This document shows, one piece after another, positions 17,025 to 27,089 of a stretch of 64,000 bases of DNA (position 1 is its first letter; the number at the start of each line of letters is the position of its first letter). Made by a program: the position numbers and the translations under genes. Source of the DNA: Campylobacter concisus (GTDB lineage: Bacteria; Campylobacterota; Campylobacteria; Campylobacterales; Campylobacteraceae); assembly GCF_003048575.1 (NCBI RefSeq), contig NZ_PIRZ01000004.1, forward strand, positions 124,001 to 188,000. The letters are read 5' to 3'. A model generated the notes under the pieces. It was not told the origin of the DNA. It worked only from the letters and a program-made list of their open reading frames with translations, and did no database searches.

Positions 17025-17153
17025 ATGATCGCAAAAATAGAGGGCATAAAAGTGATGCCAATGCAAACTAAAATTTTAAATTCTGGCGTAAACTTTTATG
17101 AAAATAACTTCACAAATACAACTTTAATTTTTCCTTTTTACGCGAAGAAGTAA
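17025..17153 (+). CDS. Possible 42-aa protein of unknown function
   Basis: ATG 17025 follows AAGGATGAG and opens a 42-residue frame (MIAKIEGIKVMPMQTKIL, ending FPFYAKK). The promoter-like TACAAT at 16989 and the upstream palindrome make expression plausible, but I recognise no family, and such a short frame could be chance. Confidence 0.3.
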   Translation: MIAKIEGIKVMPMQTKILNSGVNFYENNFTNTTLIFPFYAKK

Positions 17154-17228
17154 AACAACTTCTAATCTCCAAAACAAGAGCGATTTAGCTTTTATTTTAA
17201 ATTTAATTTATAGTTAAGAGAGTTTTAT

Positions 17229-17579
17229 ATGCAAAGTGAAAAAATAGAAATTTTACTTGATGAAGTGAATGAAACAATAGATTCGATATTTAGAACCTGT
17301 AATAAAAATGGTGGAACAAAGAAAGCTTTGGAAAATAGAAAGCTAAATAAAGAAATTTTGAAAGATAAATTTGCATCGATCTTTTTAAAATTTGACCAGA
17401 TAGATGATGATAATTTTAAAAGCATAGCCCTTGCAAGTGATGAGACAAAAGAGCTAAGTGAGATGGTAAAAGCTTTTGAAGCGGATAAAGATATAGACTT
17501 GCCAGAACTAGAGCGAGCGATAAATTTTAACCTTACTAGAATCAAAGAAGCAATCTATAAATTTCAAAACAACAACTAA
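17229..17579 (+). CDS. Hypothetical helical protein
   Basis: A 116-residue cytosolic protein, strongly charged and probably all-helical (EKIEILLDEVNETID, RIKEAIYKFQNNN), without signal peptide or recognisable motif. The ribosome binding site is weak (AAGAGAG, 8-14 bases upstream). It ends 35 bases before the convergent assT gene. I do not recognise the family. Confidence 0.6.
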   Translation: MQSEKIEILLDEVNETIDSIFRTCNKNGGTKKALENRKLNKEILKDKFASIFLKFDQIDDDNFKSIALASDETKELSEMVKAFEADKDIDLPELERAINFNLTRIKEAIYKFQNNN

Positions 17580-17582
17580 AAG

Positions 17583-17608
17583 CTGGTGAGAGAAAAATCT
17601 CACACCAG
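17583..17608. terminator. Bulged hairpin between convergent genes
   Basis: CTGGTGAGA and TCTCACACCAG pair around GAAAAA with a two-base bulge, between the hypothetical gene and the end of assT. No T run. Confidence 0.45.
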
Positions 17609-17614
17609 ATACTG

Positions 17615-19384
17615 CTAATAACTAAATACCTCCGGATCAATAACCATTGCCCTATAAGCAACATCATCTCTTGAAGCAGAGTCTACATCCATCTCAAATT
17701 TGATCTCATTTGTCTTTGGATCGATCTCAACTAAGACCATTTTGATAGTCTTGTCAGGACGGAGTAAATTTACATTTGAGCTTGAGATGAAGTAGGTATT
17801 TTTATCCTTTTGCCACTCGACGTTGCTAGTAACTGCGCTATAAAAGTTAAAGCCACGCTCCTTGCCAAACTGCCAAGTCTGCTCAACCGTGCCCTTTTTC
17901 TCATCTATCTTGTACTCAACCGCGCGGGAGTATTTATCCTCTTTAAAGGCTGGCTGCTCCATGCCTCTTGCATCGCCATTGTCAAAGACGCTTAGATGTT
18001 TTATACTGCCTTTGTTGTCATATCTTGGCGTTAGCCATGCGGTGTGTTGAGTCCATGACCAGTCAAATTCGCCCTCGCATTTTGAGTTTTCGCATTTTAT
18101 CTCATTGCCTTTGCTATCGACTGGAGTTAGCACTTTGGCTTTAAATTCTTCACTCCAGCCCTCAGGCGAAGCTAGTATCCATTTTACTTTTTTATCTCGG
18201 CCGATTTTAACGATACCTTGGTGGCGAAGTGAGAGGATAATGCTATCGTCGCTCTCATCATATGAGATAGAGTTTACGTGAGCCCAGTTTCTGCCTGTGC
18301 CAGTAGAGGTGATGTCGCCAAATGGCTGATCATCGCTTATCTTGATTTCTTTTGCCTCCATGTCGATATTTAGGCAAACAGCTCTAGCATCAAGTGCTTT
18401 TATGAGGTTGCTGCGGTAGACGTTGTTGCCAAAAATTTCGTTTAGATCCCACTCTTCGACCACTTTGCCAGTGCTATCGACCTCGATGATGTGGTCTCTT
18501 ATAGTGTGAGAAATTTTGCCATCTTTGTGGTGGTAGTTGTATTTGCCAACTCTAAGAAGTGAGTGGTCGCCCTTTAACGGCATAACTTCGTGGCTTAGAT
18601 CGATGTAGCCTCTTGGAAGCGGGCGATTATAAATTTCTTTTCCCATAAGGTCGTATCTTAGATATCTTTGAGCCATGCCAAAGCTGATATCGCCGTTTTT
18701 TAGCTGATGAAAGCCCATCATCATGCCTCCATCCATTACTCTGCGCTCGCTGCGGTCGTAAAATTTTTGATAGTCAAGATACCATCTAACCTCACCTTTG
18801 GTGTCTACGATGTAGTTTTCGGTAAAGTCATTCCAGCTAGCAGCTCCGCCATTTTTCCAATCAAGCGGTTTATAGACGCTTGTGATCGTGTTATTTATGA
18901 GATAGAGCCTGTTTTTAAAGGCAGGATCGACCTTTTTCACGCGAGTCTTTTGCATGTGTGAGAACCTATAATCACGGCTATATGTGACGATAGGCTGGGC
19001 GTAAATTTTATATATTTCTACCTTTTTAGCTCCGTTAAATGTGTAGCTAACGACAACTTCATTTAGATAGTCAGGGTAAAGTCCCCAAATAGGCACACCA
19101 TCATGCGTAAGCAGGGCATGCTCTGAGACGTTGTAGTCGATGTCGATACCGCCATCTGGCTTGCCTTTTACTTTGACGTGGATATCTTTGATGTCCTTGC
19201 CAGCTCTATCGATGATAGCAGTTAGAGGCGATACGTCATAAGGATTTATAAAGACCGATCCAAGCTCACCTTGAACCTTTACGTGATGAGCCAGGACTCC
19301 AGCCTCTAGTGGCGTGATGCCTATACTAAGACCACTAACCAAAACAGCCGCAAGGGTAACAGAACCTAAGAAATTCTTGCTCAT
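17615..19384 (-). CDS. assT: Periplasmic arylsulfate sulfotransferase
   Basis: A 589-residue enzyme that moves sulfate between phenolic compounds without PAPS. I start it at ATG 19384, behind GGAGCGAAA; a 14-codon upstream extension has no such site. The start gives a good signal peptide (VTLAAVLVSGLSIG, cleavage near LEAG). Visible family features are DYNVSEHALLTHDGVPIWG, FHQLKNGDISFG, RNWAHVNSISYDESDDSI with LRHQGIVKI, and WTQHTAWLTPR, including the beta-propeller histidines of the active site. No dsbL/dsbI pair lies next to it, unlike many enterobacterial loci. Confidence 0.92.
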   Translation of the reverse strand: MSKNFLGSVTLAAVLVSGLSIGITPLEAGVLAHHVKVQGELGSVFINPYDVSPLTAIIDRAGKDIKDIHVKVKGKPDGGIDIDYNVSEHALLTHDGVPIWGLYPDYLNEVVVSYTFNGAKKVEIYKIYAQPIVTYSRDYRFSHMQKTRVKKVDPAFKNRLYLINNTITSVYKPLDWKNGGAASWNDFTENYIVDTKGEVRWYLDYQKFYDRSERRVMDGGMMMGFHQLKNGDISFGMAQRYLRYDLMGKEIYNRPLPRGYIDLSHEVMPLKGDHSLLRVGKYNYHHKDGKISHTIRDHIIEVDSTGKVVEEWDLNEIFGNNVYRSNLIKALDARAVCLNIDMEAKEIKISDDQPFGDITSTGTGRNWAHVNSISYDESDDSIILSLRHQGIVKIGRDKKVKWILASPEGWSEEFKAKVLTPVDSKGNEIKCENSKCEGEFDWSWTQHTAWLTPRYDNKGSIKHLSVFDNGDARGMEQPAFKEDKYSRAVEYKIDEKKGTVEQTWQFGKERGFNFYSAVTSNVEWQKDKNTYFISSSNVNLLRPDKTIKMVLVEIDPKTNEIKFEMDVDSASRDDVAYRAMVIDPEVFSY

Positions 19385-19538
19385 TTTCGCTCCTTTAATA
19401 AAATTTAATGATATCTTACTACCCAAATTTCACGCAAAACTAACGCTTATATGAAAAGTGGCTTAAATAAATTTATAAAGAAGTCGTTTTAAAGAGTAAA
19501 AATAAAAAGAAGAATTTAGGAGCAAACGCCCCTAAATT

Positions 19539-19640
19539 TTAGTTATTTGTGTCAAATTTCTTAAGAGAAAAAAGAACAAATTTATAGCTAGCAAATAGCG
19601 TCACTGGCCAAAGTATCAAAAAAATTCCTGCTTCTAACAT
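19539..19640 (-). CDS. CydX-like small subunit of cytochrome bd oxidase, 33 aa
   Basis: A 33-residue single-helix protein starting at ATG 19640 and ending with TAA at 19539-19541. It begins MLEAGIFLILWPVTLFASYK: a hydrophobic helix with a Trp in the middle, then a polar tail with KK and D. It lies 9 bases after the cydB stop on the same strand, where CydX/CbdX-type accessory subunits of bd oxidases are found. AAGGATTATAA precedes the ATG. Size, topology and position support the call; sequence identity to known CydX is low by eye. Confidence 0.7.
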   Translation of the reverse strand: MLEAGIFLILWPVTLFASYKFVLFSLKKFDTNN

Positions 19641-19649
19641 TTATAATCC

Positions 19650-20774
19650 TTAGTATGCGTGATGATCATTTTTGATCTCGTCTTGCGTGATCTTCTTGCT
19701 GTCTATTGCTCTCCAAACGACGATGATATAAGCAAGCACTACTGGCACTAGCAAACTAACATAGGCCATAACGCCAAGTGTATAGTGGCTAGAGCTTGCG
19801 TTTTTGATAGTTAGCGAGCTAGAAAGGTCACTAAATGACGGATAAAATGCAGTGCCATTTAGGCCTGTTATCAAAAATAGTGCGGTCACAGCCAGTGTCA
19901 CACCAACACCGTAAGCAAAAATTCCACGTATACTTTTTGTAAATGCTCCTTGGAAAATTCCAACAAGTACCAAAACAACGCCAACAAGAAGCAATATACC
20001 GACGATAGGCATCTCGATCAAATTTATAGCGTATTTGTAAGGCATAAGGCTAACTACGCCATTTGCGTCGTATGCAAAGCCATCTTTTGTAAGCACCCAA
20101 GCAAGAAATCCTAGAAAAAATGGCAAAAATAGCACGGTGTTGATAATTAGCTGTTTTCTAGCGTTTTGTATAAATTCGCCATCAGCGATGTTGTTTATAA
20201 GATATAAGCAGCCGCCTACGCGAGATAGGAAAAACATCGCTATGCCAAGCAAGTATAAGTAAGGATTTGCCAAAGCTTCAAGACCGCGAAAAGGAGTCTT
20301 CCACTCGACAAAATTGTGTTCATTTAGCACAAAATCGCTTCCGCTAAAAAATGTACTAACCGCCATGCCAATAAGGATAACGCCAAGTGAGCCATTTATG
20401 AAAAGGAAAATTTCATAAGTTCTAGCGCCTAAAAAGTTATTAGGCTTTTTGCGGTACTCGTAGCTTACAGCTTGGATGATAAAGCAAAATAAAATAGCCA
20501 GCCAAACCCAGTAAGCGCCACCAAAGCTAGTAGCGTAAAATAGCGGGAATGCCGCAAAGCACGCGCCACCAAACATAACAAGCGTCGTAAATGTAAGCTC
20601 CCATTTTCTACCGATAGAATTTATGAGCATATCTTTTTTAAGCTCGTCCTTGCCAAGGCTAAAGATGAGCGACTGGCCGCCTTGAACAAACATCATAAAT
20701 ACCAAAAGTCCGCCAAGAAGGCTAACTATAAACCACCAATAAATTTGTAAATTTTCTAAGCTTAAACTATGCAT
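19650..20774 (-). CDS. cydB: Cytochrome bd-type quinol oxidase subunit II
   Basis: A 374-residue membrane protein with about nine helices, partner of CydA in quinol oxidation with oxygen reduction. The start region LQIYWWFIVSLLGGLLVFMMFVQGGQSL and the later LPFFLGFLAWVL fit CydB/CioB. It overlaps cydA by 8 bases, so the two are coupled. In C. jejuni the corresponding oxidase is called CioAB, cyanide-insensitive; no heme d can be judged from sequence. Confidence 0.94.
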   Translation of the reverse strand: MHSLSLENLQIYWWFIVSLLGGLLVFMMFVQGGQSLIFSLGKDELKKDMLINSIGRKWELTFTTLVMFGGACFAAFPLFYATSFGGAYWVWLAILFCFIIQAVSYEYRKKPNNFLGARTYEIFLFINGSLGVILIGMAVSTFFSGSDFVLNEHNFVEWKTPFRGLEALANPYLYLLGIAMFFLSRVGGCLYLINNIADGEFIQNARKQLIINTVLFLPFFLGFLAWVLTKDGFAYDANGVVSLMPYKYAINLIEMPIVGILLLVGVVLVLVGIFQGAFTKSIRGIFAYGVGVTLAVTALFLITGLNGTAFYPSFSDLSSSLTIKNASSSHYTLGVMAYVSLLVPVVLAYIIVVWRAIDSKKITQDEIKNDHHAY

Positions 20775-22302
20775 GATCGTTAAATCCTATCTTTATTTGC
20801 TTAAGCATGATCTTGATCTCGGCTATCAGCAAGACCGTAAATAAAACAGCAAATAATGTAAATGAAATTTTGACATTTGAGTCAGATAAATTTGTAGCTC
20901 CGACGCCAACGGTCATGAGATCTTGTATCGCCCATGGCTGACGGCCGACTTCTGTTACTATCCAGCCAGCCTCAGCTGCGATGTAGCCAAGCGGTATGGT
21001 AAAGAGGCAGACCCACAAAAATACTCTTATGTTTTCAAATTTATATTTTTTTGAAAGATTTAGATAGAGCGTAATAGCAAAAAGAGCTATGAAGTAAGTG
21101 CCAAGTGCGACCATGATGTGGAAGCTATAAAATGTAAGTGCAACTGGTGGCACAGCATCTTTTGCGTCCTTAAGATAGCCATATCCTAAGAAATTTAGGT
21201 TGCTCTCTAAATTTGAAAGCGAGCTTTTCATCAAGCTCTCGTCATTTGCTTTTTTAGCCTCTTTGTAGTTTTTAAGAGCTTCGATAGCTACTTTGCCCTT
21301 TGCCATCTTCTCTTCTACGCTTATTAGATTGTGCTCGCTGTTGCCATAAAGTAGGTCGTTTATGCCTGGTGTAAATGAGTCAAGCTCTCTGTTTGCCATG
21401 ATGCCAAGTGCGTAAGGTACTTTTATCTCAAGTAAAAAGGCATCGCTCTCATCGCCAAGCTTTTTAGCTGGGTTTAAAATGCCAGCGGCAACTAAACCAG
21501 CGTTAGTTTCGCCATTATAAAGTCCCTCCATCGCAGCAAGCTTCATAGGCTGTTTCTGAGCTGCAAGATATGCGCTCTCATCGCCGCTAAGTAGCAAAAA
21601 TGCCGATGTGATAAGTCCAAATGCGCTAGCAACGACGATACTTTTTTTAGCTAGTAAGATGTGGCGTTTTTTGATTAAAAACCAAGCAGAAATTCCTATC
21701 ACAAAAATAGCTGAGATAGTGTAGCCACTAGTTACTGTGTGTAAAAATTTAGTGATACCAAGTGGATTTAGTGCGACTTCGAAGAAATTTTGCATCTCCA
21801 TTCTAGCGGTATCTGGGTTAAATTTCATACCGATAGGATATTGCATCCAGCCGTTTGCGATTAAGATCCAAAGTGCGCTTAAATTTGAACCGATCGCAAC
21901 AAGCCATGTTGAAAGTAGGTGAAATTTCTTGCTAACCTTATCCCAGCCAAAAAACATAATGGCAAAAAATGTACTCTCCATGAAAAATGCGAGTAAGCCC
22001 TCGATCGCAAGTGGAGCGCCGAAAATATCGCCGACAAACCAGCTGTAGTTCGCCCAGTTTGTACCAAACTCAAATTCCATGATGATGCCAGTAGCCACAC
22101 CGATAGCGAAATTTATACCAAAGAGCTTTAGCCAAAATTTCGTTATCTCAAGCCATGCTTTATCGCCAGTTTTGACATATATCGTCTCCATGATAGCGAT
22201 GATAAAACTTAGCCCCAAAGTAAGTGGGACAAACAAAAAGTGGTAAATGGCAGTCAGCGCAAACTGAGCCCTAGACCAATCAACAAAATCCATCTCAGAC
22301 AT
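20767..22302 (-). CDS. cydA: Cytochrome bd-type quinol oxidase subunit I
   Basis: A 511-residue membrane subunit carrying the hemes. Seen: N-terminal WSRAQFALTAIYHFLFVPLT with the heme ligand His, the EFGTNWANYSWFVGDIFGAPLAIEG segment, a quinol-binding loop after AAMEGLY, and the diagnostic GRQPW in EVGRQPWAIQDLMTVGVG. Its ATG lies 2 bases from the end of the DUF4492 gene, so its ribosome binding site is inside that gene's last codons (AAAGGAATA). Confidence 0.95.
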   Translation of the reverse strand: MSEMDFVDWSRAQFALTAIYHFLFVPLTLGLSFIIAIMETIYVKTGDKAWLEITKFWLKLFGINFAIGVATGIIMEFEFGTNWANYSWFVGDIFGAPLAIEGLLAFFMESTFFAIMFFGWDKVSKKFHLLSTWLVAIGSNLSALWILIANGWMQYPIGMKFNPDTARMEMQNFFEVALNPLGITKFLHTVTSGYTISAIFVIGISAWFLIKKRHILLAKKSIVVASAFGLITSAFLLLSGDESAYLAAQKQPMKLAAMEGLYNGETNAGLVAAGILNPAKKLGDESDAFLLEIKVPYALGIMANRELDSFTPGINDLLYGNSEHNLISVEEKMAKGKVAIEALKNYKEAKKANDESLMKSSLSNLESNLNFLGYGYLKDAKDAVPPVALTFYSFHIMVALGTYFIALFAITLYLNLSKKYKFENIRVFLWVCLFTIPLGYIAAEAGWIVTEVGRQPWAIQDLMTVGVGATNLSDSNVKISFTLFAVLFTVLLIAEIKIMLKQIKIGFNDHA

Positions 22303-22303
22303 T

Positions 22304-22519
22304 TTATTCCTTTATTAAATTACGAATTACAAATTCGCTTTTTTCTTCGTCGGTTTGAAATTTGGTATTTAGAGTCTCGTCAAATATGAAGACTTTTAAA
22401 ATTCCAAACATGATGATAAGCTTTATTATTATGAGAAGCCATAATTTTTTGCCTATTTTCATGTTTTTAAAGCCCTCTATATATAAAGAGGCAATGATGT
22501 TTAGGTAGTTTTTTATCAT
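22304..22519 (-). CDS. DUF4492 small membrane protein of the bd oxidase operon
   Basis: A 71-residue protein with one membrane helix (about residues 27-47, LWLLIIIKLIIMFGILKVFIF) flanked by charged ends. Sequence and position directly before cydA match DUF4492, which accompanies cydAB in Campylobacterota and Bacteroidetes. It may help assembly of the oxidase; this is inference. It is the first gene of the DUF4492-cydA-cydB-cydX-like operon. Confidence 0.85.
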   Translation of the reverse strand: MIKNYLNIIASLYIEGFKNMKIGKKLWLLIIIKLIIMFGILKVFIFDETLNTKFQTDEEKSEFVIRNLIKE

Positions 22520-22602
22520 AGTTTTTGAAGTCTATAACAAAAAGACTTAAAGAATAATTTTTAAAATTTATACGATTAATGCCTTACTAAATATTTAAGG
22601 GG

Positions 22603-22608
22603 TATAAT
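22603..22608 (+). promoter_or_regulatory. pyrG: -10 element of pyrG
   Basis: TATAAT in GGGGTATAATCC, 36 bases before the pyrG ATG, the usual form of a Campylobacter sigma-70 promoter with no strong -35. Confidence 0.65.
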
Positions 22609-22635
22609 CCGCAATTAAAAAATAAATAAATTTAA

Positions 22636-24279
<1,644 letters not shown>

Positions 24280-24280
24280 A

Positions 24281-24312
24281 TTTAGAGCAATCTGGCTCTA
24301 AAAATTCTTTTA
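24281..24312 (+). terminator. Rho-independent terminator of pyrG
   Basis: TTTAGAGC (24281-24288) pairs with GCTCTAAA (24295-24302) around AATCTG, followed by a T-rich tail. Confidence 0.75.
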
Positions 24313-24384
24313 AAATTTTGCTGTTTTTATTCAGTTATTTGCCAAATAAATCCCACTTCTTTCTATAAATTTTTAAGGAAAAAA

Positions 24385-24936
24385 ATGAAAACTCTAATCA
24401 TCTTAGCACATCCTGATATCCAAAACTCGGTCATAAACAAGCGCCTGCTGCAAGAGGCCCTCAAAGAGCCGCAGCGCTTTAGCATTCATGATTTGACGCA
24501 GGTTTACGGGGGCGACAACATCGACGCCGCGCGCGAGCAAGAGCTCATCAGAGCCTACGACGCCCTCGTTTTGCAGTTTCCGCTTCACAACTTCTCCTGC
24601 CCTCCGATTTTAAAATCATGGATCGACGCGGTGATGACGCACGGCTTTGCCTACGGACGCGTCTCAGACGGCATAGCGGGGCGCAAGGTAGCGCTAGCCG
24701 TGACCGCAGGCATCAAAAAGAGCGACTACAGCCCGCAAGGACGCTATCATTTTAGCTTACGCGAGGTTCTTACGCCGTTTGAGCTTGCGTTTAAATACTA
24801 TTTTCACGCCGATTACCGCGACTTTTTCGCATTTTACGGCGCCGAGGAGACTCCAGGCGTGGACTACGTATCGAGCGACAGCGAAATAGAACGCGGCGCC
24901 AGAGAATATGCGGAGTTTTTGAGAAATTTGGAGTAA
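24385..24936 (+). CDS. Flavodoxin-fold NAD(P)H oxidoreductase, likely acquired
   Basis: A 183-residue Flavodoxin_2 protein (KefF/MdaB group): LIILAHPDIQNSVINKRL, LVLQFPLHNFSCPPILKSWIDAV and LAVTAGIKKSDYSPQGRY. It would reduce quinones with NAD(P)H. Its codons are clearly GC-richer (GCC, CGC, GAC) than the flanking pyrG and recJ, and it sits between these two genes, which I remember as direct neighbours in C. jejuni, so lateral gain is likely. AAGGAA precedes the ATG. It is a distant relative of the 11447-12007 gene. Confidence 0.86.
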   Translation: MKTLIILAHPDIQNSVINKRLLQEALKEPQRFSIHDLTQVYGGDNIDAAREQELIRAYDALVLQFPLHNFSCPPILKSWIDAVMTHGFAYGRVSDGIAGRKVALAVTAGIKKSDYSPQGRYHFSLREVLTPFELAFKYYFHADYRDFFAFYGAEETPGVDYVSSDSEIERGAREYAEFLRNLE

Positions 24937-25176
24937 ATTTTTATAAAAATGGTTTAAATTTTCTGGTATAAACTATTTAAAATTTATAAATTTAATTGTA
25001 TAAATTTTTGCTAATGCTTAACTATTTTTGGCGGGTTAAATTTGTAAAGACTATCAATTTAGCAAAGCTTTTAAGCTTGCCATGAGCCCTAAAATCTTAC
25101 TTTTATTTAAAATTATAAGAAATTAAATTTCAAAAAGATATAATCCAAGCATTCAAAATAAAGACGAAAGATTGCG

Positions 25177-25299
25177 ATGAAAAAGAAGTATTTTTATAGC
25201 CAAATTTTTGGCAATATGGGTGTAAATTTAAGTGAACAAGTGGCATTAAATAAAGTTGGTAAGTTCTTCAAAAATTCTTGCCAAAACCATGCTAAATAA
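25177..25299 (+). CDS. Possible 40-aa leader protein overlapping recJ
   Basis: ATG 25177 opens a 40-residue frame (MKKKYFYSQIFGNMGVNLSE, ending KNSCQNHAK) that ends 11 bases inside the recJ ATG, a coupling arrangement. A TATAAT-like promoter (25138-25143) lies 34 bases upstream. The residues are lysine- and aromatic-rich and match no family I know. The ribosome binding site is weak, so translation is uncertain. Confidence 0.4.
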   Translation: MKKKYFYSQIFGNMGVNLSEQVALNKVGKFFKNSCQNHAK

Positions 25300-26863
25300 A
25301 GAGGATATAAGGAATTTACTAGCGCATAGATTTTGTAACGACATACATAAAAAAATTAGTGAAATTCCGACACCAAGTGCCTTAAAAGATATCTATAAAG
25401 GCGCTAATCGCATAAAAGAAGCGATCGAAAAAAACGAGCGCATAGCCATTGTGGGCGATTATGATGTTGATGGTGTTGTTTCGAGCGTAATTTTGGCTGA
25501 GTTTTTTGATGATCTTGGCGTGAAAGACTACCTAGTAAAAATTCCAAATAGATTTAAAGATGGATATGGGCTAAATCCTGAGATAATAGACGAACTCTCA
25601 GCTGATGTAAGCTTGATTATTACCGTTGATAACGGCATCTCTGCAAACGATGCAGCCATTATCTGTAAAGAAAAAGGTATCGATCTTATTATCACTGATC
25701 ATCACATGCCTCCAGCTGTTCTTCCAGAAGCTTATGCGATCATTAATCCAAAGCAAGAAGACTGCAACTTCCCAAATATCGAAATTTGTGGCGCTGAGGT
25801 CGCTTGGTATTTGGTTGGAGCGTTAAAGGATGTTTTTGGGCTAAATTACGATATGAGCAAATTTCTAGAGCTTTTAGCTATTGCGATAATCGCTGATATG
25901 ATGGAGCTAAGAGATATGAATAGAATGCTTGTTCGTCTTGGCATTTGTAAGCTAAATGCGTCTAAGCGTTCCGCATTTCACGCTATAAAAGAGTTTTATG
26001 GTAAGGAAAAATTTGAGTGTGATGATATTAGCTTTCTTATAGCTCCGCTTATAAATTCAGCCGGACGCATGGACGATGCAATGAATTCATTTGACTTTTT
26101 ACGTGCTAAAAGTATCGAGGAAGCTTACAACTACCTTGATACGATCATTGAATTTAACAACTCCAGAAAAGAAGAAGAGCGCCAACTCTTTGAATGCTCA
26201 CTAAAGGACGTAAAAGAAGACGATGAAGTCATCATCACTTGGGGTGAGCAGTGGCACGAGGGTGTGATAGGCATCGTAGCTAGCCGCCTTGCAAAGCACT
26301 TTGCAAAGCCAGCTATCGTCTTTAGCATCGATAAAGGTCGTGCAAAAGGCAGTGCTAGAAGCATTGGTAAGCTTGATATATTATCTCTCATAGCAAGCCA
26401 CGAAAATTTACTAACAAGCTACGGCGGTCACAAAGGAGCGGCTGGACTTACACTTGCGCCTGAAAATTTGGTGAAATTTAAAGAAGCGATAAATAAAAGT
26501 TGTTCTTGTTTAAATATGCAAGAGTGCAAAAGCTCGGACGAGCTACTTGGCGATATAATGCCAAGCGAGATAGACTTTGAGCTACTTGAAATTTTAGAAT
26601 TTTATGAGCCATACGGACAGAAAAATCCACGTCCAGTCTTTAAGATAAAAAATGCTCTTGTTAAAAACGAAAGACTTATAGGAAGAGATCAAAATCACCT
26701 AAAGCTCATCTTGCAAAAGGATAATAAAACACTTGAGGCTCTATTTTTTAACTTTACGAAACACGCTAGAGTGGGCGAGATGATAGATATTATCTTTTGT
26801 ATATCAAAAAATTCATTCCGCGGACTTGTTACCCCACAGCTACTCATAAAAGAGATTTTATAA
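25289..26863 (+). CDS. recJ: Single-stranded-DNA-specific exonuclease RecJ
   Basis: A 524-residue DHH-family 5'-3' exonuclease for repair and recombination. I start it at ATG 25289 (MLNKEDIRNLLAHRF), because the 11-codon TTG extension lacks a site. Motifs: VGDYDVDGVVSS, TVDNGISA, the DHH motif in TDHHMPPAVLPEA, NSAGRMDDA, and the DHHA1 motif SYGGHKGAAGL; the OB-like C-terminus follows EPYGQKNPRPVF. Confidence 0.94.
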   Translation: MLNKEDIRNLLAHRFCNDIHKKISEIPTPSALKDIYKGANRIKEAIEKNERIAIVGDYDVDGVVSSVILAEFFDDLGVKDYLVKIPNRFKDGYGLNPEIIDELSADVSLIITVDNGISANDAAIICKEKGIDLIITDHHMPPAVLPEAYAIINPKQEDCNFPNIEICGAEVAWYLVGALKDVFGLNYDMSKFLELLAIAIIADMMELRDMNRMLVRLGICKLNASKRSAFHAIKEFYGKEKFECDDISFLIAPLINSAGRMDDAMNSFDFLRAKSIEEAYNYLDTIIEFNNSRKEEERQLFECSLKDVKEDDEVIITWGEQWHEGVIGIVASRLAKHFAKPAIVFSIDKGRAKGSARSIGKLDILSLIASHENLLTSYGGHKGAAGLTLAPENLVKFKEAINKSCSCLNMQECKSSDELLGDIMPSEIDFELLEILEFYEPYGQKNPRPVFKIKNALVKNERLIGRDQNHLKLILQKDNKTLEALFFNFTKHARVGEMIDIIFCISKNSFRGLVTPQLLIKEIL

Positions 26864-26870
26864 ATTTTAT

Positions 26871-26921
26871 CTCGGTTTTATAATGCTAAAATTTTAATGA
26901 AACCGAGATTGCTTCGGTTTT
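26871..26921 (+). terminator. recJ terminator with an alternative upstream pairing
   Basis: AAACCGA (26900-26906) pairs with TCGGTTT (26914-26920), a terminator with TTAATT behind it. The same segment also matches CTCGGTTT at 26871-26878, so two exclusive hairpins are possible. Confidence 0.6.
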
Positions 26922-27089
26922 AATTCACCAAAATCGTTTCTTTATATATTTAATGCAGTCCAACTAAAATAATACTATTTGAGCCAATTTTCTGTATTGT
27001 AAAATTAATGTTATATAAATATTTATACTTTATTTAAGTTTATTTTTGCTTTAATTTTAATTTTAAATATTAATTTCATAGGACTAAAC

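Noticed and set aside
16932-17153. 73-codon frame beginning at TTG 16932
   Set aside because: Its first 30 codons overlap a palindrome and a probable promoter; only the ATG 17025 part has a ribosome binding site, and that is reported at low confidence.
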